From the NCBI GenBank assembly GCA_005116895.1, contig SWDO01000005.1, positions 69,251 to 127,224 of the forward strand: a DNA stretch of 57,974 nucleotides. Reading direction: 5' to 3'. A model generated the notes under the pieces. It had not been told where the DNA came from, searched no databases, and worked only from the letters and a program-made list of their open reading frames with translations. The translations under genes were made by a program, and so were the position numbers. Shown in pieces: positions 38,422 to 47,568 of the stretch. Within the stretch, counting starts at the first letter, position 1. Each line of letters starts with the position of its first letter. The DNA is from Nitrospira sp. Its GTDB lineage: Bacteria > Nitrospirota > Nitrospiria > Nitrospirales > Nitrospiraceae.

Positions 38422-39012
38422 TTACATATGTGGTTCGTTCTGTTGGGGCTCCGGCGCATCAAATGCTTCCAGCGGCTGAAAGTTCACAGGTAGATTAAAC
38501 AGGTAGTCTGAAACCGAGCGCATTTTTACGTGCTGATACTCGACGATCCAGCTGCCGTCTTTCTTGGCCAGCTTCATGGGAAAATGTATGTCTGTGGCGA
38601 CCCACTGGTAGTAGGCATCGACTCGCTCCCCTTGCTTGGTCGTGACCTCGTAGAGCACTGTGGGATGTCCCTCGCGTACTTCTGAACCGATTTCCTGCCT
38701 GGCGACTTCTCCCTCAAGCCGTTCACTGACTCTCAGGTCATGGTCCGGGCTATAGGGAATGGTCTTGAAGTGTTTCATTCTTGAAAGTAAGAGCCAAACG
38801 ATCTGCTTGTCCTTCCTTACGATGCTGACGTTCACTGGCCCGGTACTATGGTGCTCGATACGCCACATGGCGTCCCTGTAATAGATGTAGGCTTTGTGCT
38901 GCTTCCTATCGATCTTCGTCACTTGATCGGCTGTAAACTCAAGGCCTGAAGCCTCCTGTCCAAACAGCAGCACAGTCCACACAAGCGTGAATACCAACCA
39001 AAGCTGGCGCAT
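38422..39012 (-). CDS. Exported LolA-like protein 2
   Basis: About 196 residues with a signal peptide (LVWTVLLFGQEASG). The strand pattern and the segment IVWLLLSRMKHFKTIPYS mark a LolA/DUF4412-like half-barrel similar to the protein at 34404 and to the pseudogene at 41261. ATG 39012 has TAGGAT upstream; the frame extends to 39030. Ligand and role are unknown. Confidence 0.65.
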   Translation of the reverse strand: MRQLWLVFTLVWTVLLFGQEASGLEFTADQVTKIDRKQHKAYIYYRDAMWRIEHHSTGPVNVSIVRKDKQIVWLLLSRMKHFKTIPYSPDHDLRVSERLEGEVARQEIGSEVREGHPTVLYEVTTKQGERVDAYYQWVATDIHFPMKLAKKDGSWIVEYQHVKMRSVSDYLFNLPVNFQPLEAFDAPEPQQNEPHM

Positions 39013-39106
39013 CGGGCAATATCCTACCATAAGAATCGGCGTATTTTCCGCACTGGTCGTCGACAGGTTCGTATGGATATTCTGTAGAGTGGTGTTGAGT
39101 AGGAGT

Positions 39107-40012
39107 CTATCGCGAAGGGAGTGGCGACGTCGATGATCGTGCGCACCGGAACCCGATCGTTGCCGACCGTTGATCCGGAGCTGCCCCGCCTCTCGTCGCT
39201 GTTCGGAGCATCACGGTTTTACTTTTCCAGGAGCCTCCGCGAACGCCTTTATAGCGCCCTGCAGTTGGGCCTGGTGGATTACGCTCCGGCATATAGGCAT
39301 AGTAGTCGAAGCCGAACCAGTCCTGTACCCATTCAGCGACGTTCCCTGCCATATGGTGAAGGCCATAGGGGCTCTTCCCTGCTTCATGTGAATCGACAGC
39401 GGCCAGAATGGGGATTTCATGAACATGATGTTGCCCAAACATGGCGAGGGTGGAGGTGGGAGCCGCTTCACCCCATGGGTAGAGGGTACCCTCAGAGCCG
39501 CGTGCGGCCTTTTCCCATTCGGCTTCCGTCGGAAGTCTTGCACGTTTTTCCCTGCAAAACCCATGTGCCTCACCCCAGGTCACATAGAGTGCGGGCCATC
39601 GGGTCAGTGTCTGGTCTGAAACGAAATGGATGGTAATGACGTGCCAGATGAGGTGCTGTAGTTTATCGGATGGGTACAGATTCTTCCTTTGCAGATAGGA
39701 GAGATATTCCCCAAGGCTTACCTCCTCACGATCGATTTCATAGGCATCCAACCAGACGTGGTGTTGGGGGAGTTCCGTATCATCGAACTGTGTCCACTTT
39801 CCATACGGATCACTATCGACTCTCTTGGAACCGAGTAAAAATGAACCGGCAGGGATGGGCACCATCGGTGATGGTTGGGCCAGTGCCGCGATCCGAGTCA
39901 AGTGCTTGGCCAGTTCCGGTGTGGGTTTTGATTCAGACGCCGCCATACTGGGGCATGGCATGATGAGAAGGAGAAGAATGGAGATTCCAGACCACGTGCA
40001 ACTGTTCGGCAT
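39107..40012 (-). CDS. Exported FGE/NirV-like protein 5
   Basis: About 301 residues with signal peptide (LLLIMPCPSMAAS). SUMF1-like motifs are IPAGSFLLGSKRV, RARLPTEAEWEKAARG, HHMAGNVAEWVQDWFG and GFRCARS; the catalytic cysteine pair is missing. It is the most divergent copy, with several added histidines. It leads the minus-strand group 39107-37490. The ATG at 40012 is preferred to the TTG at 40015. Confidence 0.8.
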   Translation of the reverse strand: MPNSCTWSGISILLLLIMPCPSMAASESKPTPELAKHLTRIAALAQPSPMVPIPAGSFLLGSKRVDSDPYGKWTQFDDTELPQHHVWLDAYEIDREEVSLGEYLSYLQRKNLYPSDKLQHLIWHVITIHFVSDQTLTRWPALYVTWGEAHGFCREKRARLPTEAEWEKAARGSEGTLYPWGEAAPTSTLAMFGQHHVHEIPILAAVDSHEAGKSPYGLHHMAGNVAEWVQDWFGFDYYAYMPERNPPGPTAGRYKGVRGGSWKSKTVMLRTATRGGAAPDQRSATIGFRCARSSTSPLPSR

Positions 40013-40229
40013 CAAGCTGTGTCCAGGATATTCATAGGTGGCTCCTCTATGTGAGACTATAAGCTCGGGGTCTATGTCTTACAAGAGAGGCGGAGTGCAT
40101 TCGATTCACTCTCATGAGGGCTGAATTGGACGAGAGTGATGGGGTATGCTGGGATCATGTCAGCAGGAAACACTCCTGATGCTATTTCATGGTGGTCCAC
40201 AATGCAGGACCGTTCGAAAGGATTGTCGA

Positions 40230-41264
40230 ATGAGTGATCTCGTCTCTTCTCCGGTTCGGTGTGTGGGCCTATTGATGTTCCTCGTCAGTGTCGTAATGAT
40301 AGTGCCAAGCCTTGAGCTCAGAGCCGAAACGACGTCGCTCAGCCAGGACGCATTTCTTCGAGCGAAATATGTAACGGTGGGAATCCTGGCGGAAACTCAA
40401 GACCAGCGAATGCCGGAAAAGCCTGGCAAAGTTGCCATCCGTGGAACTGGGTTTCACCTGCGAAATGGCTATGTGATTACGGCAAGACATGCCGCGGAAA
40501 AGCATGATCTCTCGGCAGGAACGATCATTCAGAAACAGATCCGCCTCCTTACGCATGATCTCCATGAACTTTCCGCCGATCTCGTGGGCGAGAGCGCATT
40601 CATGGATGTCGTGGTGTATCGAGTCGTCGAGCAGCATCGTTCGAAACTGCAGGCTGGGACGTCATTTGCCACGGTGGACGTGTTGCCTGGAATGGAAGTC
40701 TTCACAGTCGGCTATCCACTGGGTTGGGGGCCGACGATGGCTTTTGGGAGGCTCGGCAATACCAACGCATTCTTGCAAACCATCGATACTCGCCTTATGC
40801 AGGCGGACCTTTCGGCATGCAGCGGAAACTCGGGAGGCGGACTGTTTAACGCGCAAGGAGAAGTTGTCGGCATTCTGCATGCCGTGATTCAAACCGATAA
40901 AGAAGAAACCCAGACGTATTGCAGCCGTATGACCTTTGCCATTCCGGGAAGCCTCGCCGAGCGTATCGTCCAAGCCGCTCTTTCAGGGAAGCCGCTTACG
41001 TTTTCGAAACTCGGGATCCATATGACATCAGTGAAAGATGGGACGAGGTTGCGCGTCGCGGTCAAAGATGTCGCGGAGCCGGCCAAGTCCGCAGGTATTC
41101 AGAAGCACGATGTCTTGCTGGCGATCGAGGACACAGACATTCTCGACGGTGCGCAGCTTAAAAACTATCTCATCGAGCACACGATCCCAGGCCAAAGGGT
41201 TTCCGTCAAAGTTCGCCGAATCGATGCTGACCTGACGTTTCATGTGGTGTTGGGTGGAGGATGA
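40230..41264 (+). CDS. Periplasmic HtrA-like serine protease with PDZ domain
   Basis: About 344 residues: signal peptide, trypsin-like domain with His in ITARHAAE, Asp in FMDVVVYRV and Ser in SACSGNSGGGLF (about residue 200), then one PDZ domain (KSAGIQKHDVLLAIEDTDIL). This is the DegP/DegQ type of periplasmic quality-control enzyme with one PDZ. ATG 40230 follows AAAGGA; the open frame from 40146 is longer but unsupported. Its place in the island suggests care of the many exported copper proteins. Confidence 0.82.
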   Translation: MSDLVSSPVRCVGLLMFLVSVVMIVPSLELRAETTSLSQDAFLRAKYVTVGILAETQDQRMPEKPGKVAIRGTGFHLRNGYVITARHAAEKHDLSAGTIIQKQIRLLTHDLHELSADLVGESAFMDVVVYRVVEQHRSKLQAGTSFATVDVLPGMEVFTVGYPLGWGPTMAFGRLGNTNAFLQTIDTRLMQADLSACSGNSGGGLFNAQGEVVGILHAVIQTDKEETQTYCSRMTFAIPGSLAERIVQAALSGKPLTFSKLGIHMTSVKDGTRLRVAVKDVAEPAKSAGIQKHDVLLAIEDTDILDGAQLKNYLIEHTIPGQRVSVKVRRIDADLTFHVVLGGG

Positions 41265-41919
41265 CCGTGTTCCTCCGTTCCAATTTCAACGGCGAAGGAT
41301 GGCTTGAACCCCCTCTGAGCTATCCTGTACAAACTATCTATGATGCTGCAGGGTCTGTCTTCCTTGATTCGCTGGGGTGTGTGCCCTCGGCCGTGTCGAT
41401 CGTCATCGGCGGGCGGGGACAGACTGTTGCCGCGCTTGATTTTTGGCTGAGCGGATCGTCAAAAGCGGAGGGTCCATCGTTACGACCCATGTGAGCGCCA
41501 AGGATGATCGCTGGTGGTTCGAGTCTGCGCGACACCACAGGAAGCCAGTATCATGATCGTTCGGATGGCTCATCCTCTCGAAGCGGCGGCAGTATCTTGA
41601 AGTCTCGATCGTGACCGACCATTTATTGACGGTGGCGGAGAATATGGACGGAGAGGTCTCGCGCGAATTGGTGCGTGACGAGACGTTGAACGGCTATCCT
41701 ACGGAGTTATTCGAGGTCACGGTTGCTGAACAGGGTGAAACACGGCAATATTATCGGTGGGTGACCAAGGCCGAGCGGGTTCCACTGAAGACGGTGAGGA
41801 AACAGGGGACATGGTCAGAGAAGTTTCTTCGGGTGATCTTCACGGAGCAATCTCCGTTCCTCTTCGAACTTCCACGACGACTGGATAACGCGAATCCATC
41901 AGTAGCTACGCAACCTTAG
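41261..41919 (+). pseudogene. Decayed LolA-like gene (frameshift and internal stop)
   Basis: Reading across frames recovers a relative of the protein at 38422. The signal-peptide part is in the frame starting at 41261 (AVSIVIGGRGQTVAALDF), and then shifts near 41440 to the frame encoding ERIVKSGGSIVTTHVS and KDDRWWFES. An in-frame TGA lies at 41554-41556, after which the same frame continues with GWLILSKRRQYLEV and the C-terminal half. A GTG at 41611 could still yield a 102-residue fragment. Confidence 0.7.
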
Positions 41920-41938
41920 TCGTATGACCGGAGGAAAC

Positions 41939-42712
41939 ATGAGAACGGCGATGATGGGCGCATTGTGGGCGGTGGGATGTGTGTCGGCCTTCCTGACAAT
42001 CGGACTTCGAACCGATGCCGGAGCCTATGAGTCTGCACCGGTGGTGGACGGAGGGACGGTGCGGGGGACGGTCATGTTCAAGGGCACCGTGCCCGAGCCG
42101 AAAGAATTCGAGTTGCGCCGCTCCCCGGACAGCGAGTTTTGCGGGGCGCTGTCCGATGGCAATGGGCATCGGCTCCTGAAGGAAGTTACGATCGGACAGG
42201 AGGGGGGGCTCAAGGATGTGGTCGTCCTCGTGGAAGGCATCCAGAAGGGGAAGCCGTTTACCTTCACCGATGCCGAAGTAGAAGCCAGTCTCTGTCAGTT
42301 CCTGCCCTTAGTCACGGTGGTGAGCGACAAGCGCCGCATCACGGTGTTTAATCGTGATCCGGTGCCCCATGACATTCAAGGCTATGCGTACGATCAAGCC
42401 GGCGTCGATATCGTTCTCAATCGGCCTGCGTTGCACGTGAGCGGGACTACTGATGTCGTGCAGCTGGGCAAAGGGCGAAAAGCGTTTACCATGCAGTGCG
42501 GCATGCATCCCTACATGCAGAGCTGGGGCTATGCGATCGACAATCCGTATTATGCGGTCACAGACCCCAAAGGTTCGTTCGCCATTGGCGAACTCCCAGC
42601 CGGGACGTATCACATCAAGGCCTGGCATCCGATCCTCGGAAGCCAAGAGCGGGACATGATCGTCAAGCCCAATGAGACGGTGTCACTCGATCTGTCGTTT
42701 GAAGCCAAGTGA
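41939..42712 (+). CDS. Exported cupredoxin-like protein 4
   Basis: About 257 residues with signal peptide (cleavage near DAGAYE). Candidate copper ligands are His144 in DPVPHDIQGY and Cys187, His190, Met193 in MQCGMHPYM, followed by the Ig-like regulatory end (GSFAIGELPAGTYHIKAWHP). It is the shortest and most divergent of the four. ATG 41939 has CGGAGGAA upstream; an earlier ATG at 41924 is the alternative. It stands 19 bases after the LolA-like pseudogene. Confidence 0.78.
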   Translation: MRTAMMGALWAVGCVSAFLTIGLRTDAGAYESAPVVDGGTVRGTVMFKGTVPEPKEFELRRSPDSEFCGALSDGNGHRLLKEVTIGQEGGLKDVVVLVEGIQKGKPFTFTDAEVEASLCQFLPLVTVVSDKRRITVFNRDPVPHDIQGYAYDQAGVDIVLNRPALHVSGTTDVVQLGKGRKAFTMQCGMHPYMQSWGYAIDNPYYAVTDPKGSFAIGELPAGTYHIKAWHPILGSQERDMIVKPNETVSLDLSFEAK

Positions 42713-42725
42713 TGAGATAGGGTGG

Positions 42726-42750
42726 AGGTGTGAGGTTCGCCTCACCTTTG
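42726..42750. terminator. Hairpin terminator between converging genes
   Basis: GAGG-TTCG-CCTC with extra pairs (AGGTG / CACCT) forms a stem with a UUCG-type loop, followed by TTTGGG. It lies just after the cupredoxin 4 stop and before the converging sua5 gene. The T-run is short. Confidence 0.5.
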
Positions 42751-42818
42751 GGCTTACTCAGTAGTCATAGTGTCCTCGCAATGCGGGAGATGAGCGACAC
42801 CGGTGAGCAGATCTACAT

Positions 42819-43799
42819 TCACAGCGTCGCGCAGCGGCGCAAGCGATCCATGATCGCGATCCCCAACCCTTCTTCCCTACAGGGCTCCGCATAGATTCGA
42901 TCCAGGCCAAGAGAGTCCAGCCTCCGCAGCGCTGCAAACAGGTGGCGTGCGGCTTCCCTCAGATCGCCGGTTGGAGAGAGAACTTCAACAGTGGCAAAGC
43001 GATTATCGCTGTCTTTCTGGTGCGAGTGGATCAGTAGACCTGCGCGCTCGTCATCTTTCAGGATAGGCCTTGCTCCAGCTGAGGCTAAGATCGTCAGTTG
43101 TGCTCGCGTTGCGTAGTTGCGTGACAATTGACCGGGCGCAAGGGGCAGTTGATTCACAGACGACGCCCGGCGAATAGCGCCGATGACAGCGCTGAGTTGC
43201 TCGATAGTGATGCTGCCTGGGCGCAACAATTCTGGCTGTGGTCCTGCCAGTGAAACGATCGTCGATTCGACTCCAATCGGACATGGTCCTCCGTCGAGTA
43301 TGAAATCCACTTTATTCCCAAGCCCATCAGCAACATGTTGAGCCGTGGTTGGGCTGACATAGCCGAATAGATTGGCGCTGGGTGCTGCGATCGGGGTGCC
43401 TGCCTCTCGAATAAGGCTCTGTGCCACCGGATGGTTGGGCATTCTGACTGCAACCGTCGAGAGCCCAGCGGTGATGAGATCTGGGATCGCCGGCTGTTTT
43501 GGCAAGACCAGCGTCAATGGACCGGGCCAAAACGCGTCGATGAGCCGCTGACCCAGAGAGGGCAGAGAACCAATCACCATCTCCAATTGCTTGTGGTCGA
43601 CGATGTGGACGATGAGTGGATCGAACTGAGGACGTTGCTTGGCTTCGAAAACCTTCGCTGCTGCCTCAGCATTCATCGCATCGCAGCCGAGTCCATAAAC
43701 CGTTTCGGTTGGAAACGCGACGAGTCCACCTGTCTTGATGATTTGTCCCGCTCGTCGAATGGATTCAGCATCTGATGCCGAGAGGATGGCGCCCTTCAC
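42819..43799 (-). CDS. sua5: L-threonylcarbamoyladenylate synthase, Sua5-type
   Basis: Makes the threonylcarbamoyl-AMP used for t6A37 of tRNAs that read ANN codons. The YrdC domain has GGLVAFPTETVYGLGCDA and the KxR...SxN pattern (AKQRPQFDPLIVH and APSAN), and a C-terminal Sua5 domain follows, giving the long form. GTG 43799 is chosen because GGAGAGAG lies about nine bases before it; ATG 43820 and GTG 43832 are in frame upstream. Confidence 0.9.
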   Translation of the reverse strand: MKGAILSASDAESIRRAGQIIKTGGLVAFPTETVYGLGCDAMNAEAAAKVFEAKQRPQFDPLIVHIVDHKQLEMVIGSLPSLGQRLIDAFWPGPLTLVLPKQPAIPDLITAGLSTVAVRMPNHPVAQSLIREAGTPIAAPSANLFGYVSPTTAQHVADGLGNKVDFILDGGPCPIGVESTIVSLAGPQPELLRPGSITIEQLSAVIGAIRRASSVNQLPLAPGQLSRNYATRAQLTILASAGARPILKDDERAGLLIHSHQKDSDNRFATVEVLSPTGDLREAARHLFAALRRLDSLGLDRIYAEPCREEGLGIAIMDRLRRCATL

Positions 43800-43846
43800 A
43801 TGATTATTCTCTCTCTCCATGGAAGGCTGCACAGCGGGCTGATCGC

Positions 43847-44368
43847 CTACTCCTTCACGGTCATCGTAATCTTGATCGGATCGAGTGGGTTGTCTCGCTC
43901 GTCACGAGGGACACCGACAATCTTCTCGACGATGTCGATCCCACGAAAGACTTCTCCAAACACTGTGTAGCATCGATCCAACCCGCTGTTGTCTCCGACG
44001 CAGATAAAGAACTGTGAACCGTTGTCGTTGAAGTCGCGCGTACTATTGCTCTCACGGGGCATTTTCGCCATGGATACCGCGCCTCGCTTGTGTGGGTAGT
44101 CGTTCGGTTCGGGGGAAAGAAAGTAGCCTGGTCCGCCCGTGCCGTGGATGATCCGCTCGGGAGTTTTACTCAACGGATCGCCACCCTGAATGATGAACCC
44201 AGGCACCACACGATGGAACGTGGTGCCGTCATAGAACCCCATCTTGATGAGATTGATAAGGTTCTCCACATGGCGTGGTGCGGCGTCTGGGTAAAAGCGA
44301 ATCTTGATCTCACCGAATTTCGTGGCGATCGTGACGCGGGGATCCTTCTTTTGAAACTGCATGCTCAT
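43847..44368 (-). CDS. Cyclophilin-type peptidyl-prolyl cis-trans isomerase
   Basis: 173 residues with no signal peptide, so probably cytoplasmic. The cyclophilin core is clear: FHRVVPGFIIQGGDP, SQFFICVGDNSGLD and YTVFGEVFRGIDIV. The active-site Arg (FHRV) and Phe (FF) are present. It lies 48 bases upstream of sua5 on the same strand. Confidence 0.93.
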   Translation of the reverse strand: MSMQFQKKDPRVTIATKFGEIKIRFYPDAAPRHVENLINLIKMGFYDGTTFHRVVPGFIIQGGDPLSKTPERIIHGTGGPGYFLSPEPNDYPHKRGAVSMAKMPRESNSTRDFNDNGSQFFICVGDNSGLDRCYTVFGEVFRGIDIVEKIVGVPRDERDNPLDPIKITMTVKE

Positions 44369-44433
44369 GGTCTAACTGTATCAAGGCAGTCTTCTCGATG
44401 ACAAGGACTGGTGACGACGTTGAGTTCATGCCA

Positions 44434-45750
44434 TCACGGCTCATGGCCATTTTCTGTGAGTCCATCACCTGGGGTGATGCCGAGCCACATGATTCCACCG
44501 ATAAGAGCCATGATTGCGGCAAAGCCGAGCGAAGCGGGCCATCCCCACTGGTGAGCGAGCCATGGTGTGATCGTAGGCGAAAGGGCGCCGCCGAGATTGG
44601 CGCCCATATTCATGAGACCTGACAAGCTACCGGCATGGGTCGGTGACAGATCGCTTGTCGAGGACCAATAGGCGCCGATGGTGAAGTAGAGCCAGCCTGC
44701 ACCCAATGAGAGGCCGGCGATCGCCAGGTAGGGAGACTCCACGCTCGCACCGAGCGCGATCGAGCTCGCGGCTAACCCCATGCCTGTCATGCCTACGATC
44801 TGGCGACCCTTGGTGATGCCGTGGCGCATCGCTAGCCGATCGGTGACCCATCCACCGAGGGGACACGAGATAAGAATTGTGAGAAAGGGGGCGGCAGCAA
44901 ACACCCCACCACTTAAGATAGTGAAGCCACGCGCATTGACGAGGTAGAGATAGAACCATGACATGTAGACGTACGCGACATAGCCGAGACATCCATAACT
45001 CAACGTGAGCCACCACACGCTTGGTGTTTTTCGGAAGGTGGCCCAAGGAATCGATAGCTGGGTGATGGGAACCGAAATCTTGGATTGTCCTGTCTTGTGA
45101 TCGTCGTGCCATCGGTGACTTGTCGGGCGATCAGCGGCCAAGAGCCACCAGATAGCGGCGAGGCCTATTCCTAAGCCGCTCGAAAGGTAAAACGCTGATT
45201 GCCAACCATAGTTAACCATGATCCAAGCGGTGAGGGGGGGAGTAATCGCTGCGCCGATTCCGATCCCACCAATGGCGATGCCGATGCCGAGGCCTCGTTC
45301 ATGTGCCGGGAGCCAGTCGGTGACCGCGCGATTAAACGCCGGCAAGGCTGCCGCTTCTCCCACTCCAAGGAGAAATCTGATACAGGCCAGAGCGCCGACC
45401 ACTCCCAAGGGCCCGGCCAGAAATGATGTCGCCGCGATAGCTGTCCAAGCGGTGAAGCAGGACCACCAGACCAGTGCGATCGTCAGCACGATGCGTATGC
45501 CCCAACGATCACTGAGCCAGCCGCCGGGGATTTGGAACAGAGCGTACCCGACGACGAATGCCGAGAAGACCAAGCCCATTTCCTGATCGGTCAACCCCAG
45601 CGCTGGCATCATTTGCCGCGCGGTGACGGAGATATTGACGCGATCGATGTAGGTCACAACGCTGATGGCAAAGAGGAGCCCGAGAATCAACCAACGCAGA
45701 GGGGAAGGAAGGGAAGATTGAATGCCCTTCGTGGAGATCGTCTCGCTCAC
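44434..45750 (-). CDS. MFS transporter (anion:cation symporter type)
   Basis: 438 residues with twelve predicted helices. The first helices carry SVVTYIDRVNISVTA and the loop 2-3 motif GGWLSDRWGIR, as in the ACS family of organic-anion symporters. Substrate is unknown. It starts at GTG 45750 and is flanked by other housekeeping genes on the same strand. Confidence 0.85.
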   Translation of the reverse strand: MSETISTKGIQSSLPSPLRWLILGLLFAISVVTYIDRVNISVTARQMMPALGLTDQEMGLVFSAFVVGYALFQIPGGWLSDRWGIRIVLTIALVWWSCFTAWTAIAATSFLAGPLGVVGALACIRFLLGVGEAAALPAFNRAVTDWLPAHERGLGIGIAIGGIGIGAAITPPLTAWIMVNYGWQSAFYLSSGLGIGLAAIWWLLAADRPTSHRWHDDHKTGQSKISVPITQLSIPWATFRKTPSVWWLTLSYGCLGYVAYVYMSWFYLYLVNARGFTILSGGVFAAAPFLTILISCPLGGWVTDRLAMRHGITKGRQIVGMTGMGLAASSIALGASVESPYLAIAGLSLGAGWLYFTIGAYWSSTSDLSPTHAGSLSGLMNMGANLGGALSPTITPWLAHQWGWPASLGFAAIMALIGGIMWLGITPGDGLTENGHEP

Positions 45751-45821
45751 AATAGCTCGGCTAGCACATTCATGTGGAAGATGATCACTCTGAGGTTTGG
45801 TAGGGGGCGCGGGAATGACTT

Positions 45822-45854
45822 GCGTTGCCGTCTCCTTGGGAGAGGCGGCAACGC
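45822..45854 (-). terminator. Hairpin after the FKBP gene
   Basis: GCGTTGCCG and CGGCAACGC pair, with a further partly paired inner part, just after the FKBP stop codon on the minus strand. There is no clear T-run, so it may stabilise the RNA end rather than terminate. Confidence 0.4.
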
Positions 45855-45861
45855 GAAGTAG

Positions 45862-46539
45862 TTATTTGGCAACAACCTCGAGCAGCTCAACCTCGAAAAC
45901 TAAGGTTGAACCCGGCTTAATGATCGGCGGTGAACCGCCGTCGCCATAGGCCAGATTGGATGGGCACACCAGTCGGCTTTTCCCTCCGACCTTGATCTGT
46001 TGGACGCCCTCCGTCCAGCACTTAATGACTTTATCCAGTGGAAATGTCGCTGGTTCCCCCCGCTTGACGGAACTATCGAAGACTGTCCCATCGGTTAAGG
46101 TGCCATGGTAATGGACCTTGACTGTATCCGTGGCCTTTGGTGTGGCTCCGGTTCCAGGCTTGATGGTGGTGATCACGATGCCGGATTCAGTCTTGGTGGC
46201 GCCCTTCTCCGAAGCCGCTTTGGTTAGAAATGCGGCTCCTGCTTTCTTCTCACCCTCAGCAACCAGCGCCACTCGAGATTGTTGAAGCTGTTGAATCTTC
46301 GGCCCAAATGTTTGGAGGTCAGCTTTGGGGGGACGCTTCAGTACGCCGTCGGTAAGGCCATTTTTGACCATATCAAGTTCGGCGTCGCTTAGCGAAAAGC
46401 TTCCAAGCGATTGGCTAATGGCCAATCCAAGCGCATACAACGTCTTCTGGTCATCATTCGCTGGATCCTGCGGGGCCGCTAATAACGGTGTCGAGAGAGT
46501 GAGAAGCCCTATGGCAAAACATAGTGTACGAATTCGCAT
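45862..46539 (-). CDS. Exported FKBP-type peptidyl-prolyl isomerase
   Basis: About 225 residues: signal peptide (LLTLSTPLLAAP), an N-terminal helical dimerisation part of the FkpA/Mip type, and a C-terminal FKBP domain with VKVHYHGTLTDGTVFDSS and YGDGGSPPIIKPGSTLVFEV. It is a periplasmic folding helper. ATG 46539 follows AAGGAC; the frame to 46587 is not used. Leptothrix mofA is recalled to be followed by an FKBP gene, but the two are far apart here. Confidence 0.9.
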   Translation of the reverse strand: MRIRTLCFAIGLLTLSTPLLAAPQDPANDDQKTLYALGLAISQSLGSFSLSDAELDMVKNGLTDGVLKRPPKADLQTFGPKIQQLQQSRVALVAEGEKKAGAAFLTKAASEKGATKTESGIVITTIKPGTGATPKATDTVKVHYHGTLTDGTVFDSSVKRGEPATFPLDKVIKCWTEGVQQIKVGGKSRLVCPSNLAYGDGGSPPIIKPGSTLVFEVELLEVVAK

Positions 46540-46999
46540 GGAGTGAGGGTCCTTTCTTATGATGGTCGATGGGCCAATGTGGCACATAAGGATACGATAG
46601 GCTTTCCAAATCTCACAACAGAAATCTCACTGAAGTAGGTAGGGCCAGTCAGGCGAGGTTCTATGCTCCACGCAAATATGTAGTTGAGGGGGTGGCGGAG
46701 AGGGGCAATGCCTCCCGTCGTTAAAGGAATTCTTTCGCTTTAAAATACAGACGGTTGCGCTGATCGCGTGAATGACCTTGGAGCGAACAACTCTCGTACC
46801 TTAATACAAACCGCAACCTAATTCAACCCGGATTGAAATTGTCTGGATGCCACTGGTTGCCCTCTGCTCCGGAAGTCTTCATCTCGTAAGCTATATCCCG
46901 GCTGTACAGAGCTGCCTTAGTTAGGTCTGGAGTATAATTACCATCTTCCAAACGCGCCCTGTCGATCCACAGTTTGAAACACTTATGATTCTCTAAGTC
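46540..46999. other. Intergenic region ending at a gene breakpoint
   Basis: About 460 bases with no complete gene. A minus-strand frame (to 46823) ends in YEMKTSGAEGNQWHPDNFN, which looks protein-like but has no start outside the antisense of the next fragment, so it may be another gene remnant. The FKBP promoter should lie near 46560-46650. Confidence 0.4.
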
Positions 47000-47539
47000 A
47001 TGAATGTGCGGGTGATTGCCGCTACGAACCGTAACCTCGAGCAGTTGTCCAGGACCGGCCAGTATCGGCCTGATCTCTATTACCGCCTCAACGTGTTTCC
47101 GATTCATTTGCCTGCCTTACGCGAACGTGAAGGGGACATTCCATTATTAGCGCAGTACTTTGTCCGTAAGTTCGCCACAAATCTCGGTAAGAAAATCGAC
47201 CGAATTCCGGAACGGATGTTCACGACTCTTCAGCGGTATCCGTGGCCCGGCAATATTCGCGAGCTCGAACATGTGATCGAACGTGCCGTGATTCTGAGTG
47301 AGGGGCCTGAGCTGGAACCGATCGACTGGCTCTCGCCGTCGAACCAGAAGAGGGATATGATACAGACGCTGACGCTCGAAGAGATGGAACGTCAGCACAT
47401 CCGTGATATCTTGGAACAGACTAGCTGGCGTGTCAGCGGTGAGAAAGGCGCAGCGAAAATCCTCGGTCTCAACCCGACCACGCTCGAAGCGCGCATGAAA
47501 AAACTCGGCATCGCCAGACCAAGCTCACCAACTGGATAA
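47000..47539 (+). pseudogene. 3' fragment of a sigma-54-dependent transcriptional activator
   Basis: 179 residues that begin inside the AAA+ domain at VRVIAATNRNLEQ and continue with YYRLNVFPIHLPALRERE, the arginine-finger region and WPGNIRELEHVIERA, ending in a Fis-type helix-turn-helix (GAAKILGLNPTTLEARMKKL). The Walker A, GAFTGA and Walker B motifs and any receiver domain are missing. Alignment breaks at about 46995. Without the ATPase it cannot remodel sigma-54 holoenzyme; it might still bind DNA. Confidence 0.85.
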
Positions 47540-47568
47540 TCTTCTCACCTCTCATGGAAGGAGGCCTA

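Noticed and set aside
46823..47107. Minus-strand frame of 94 residues near the sigma-54 fragment
   Set aside because: Its first half is antisense to the activator remnant; only the last ~50 residues could be a gene remnant, which cannot be shown.
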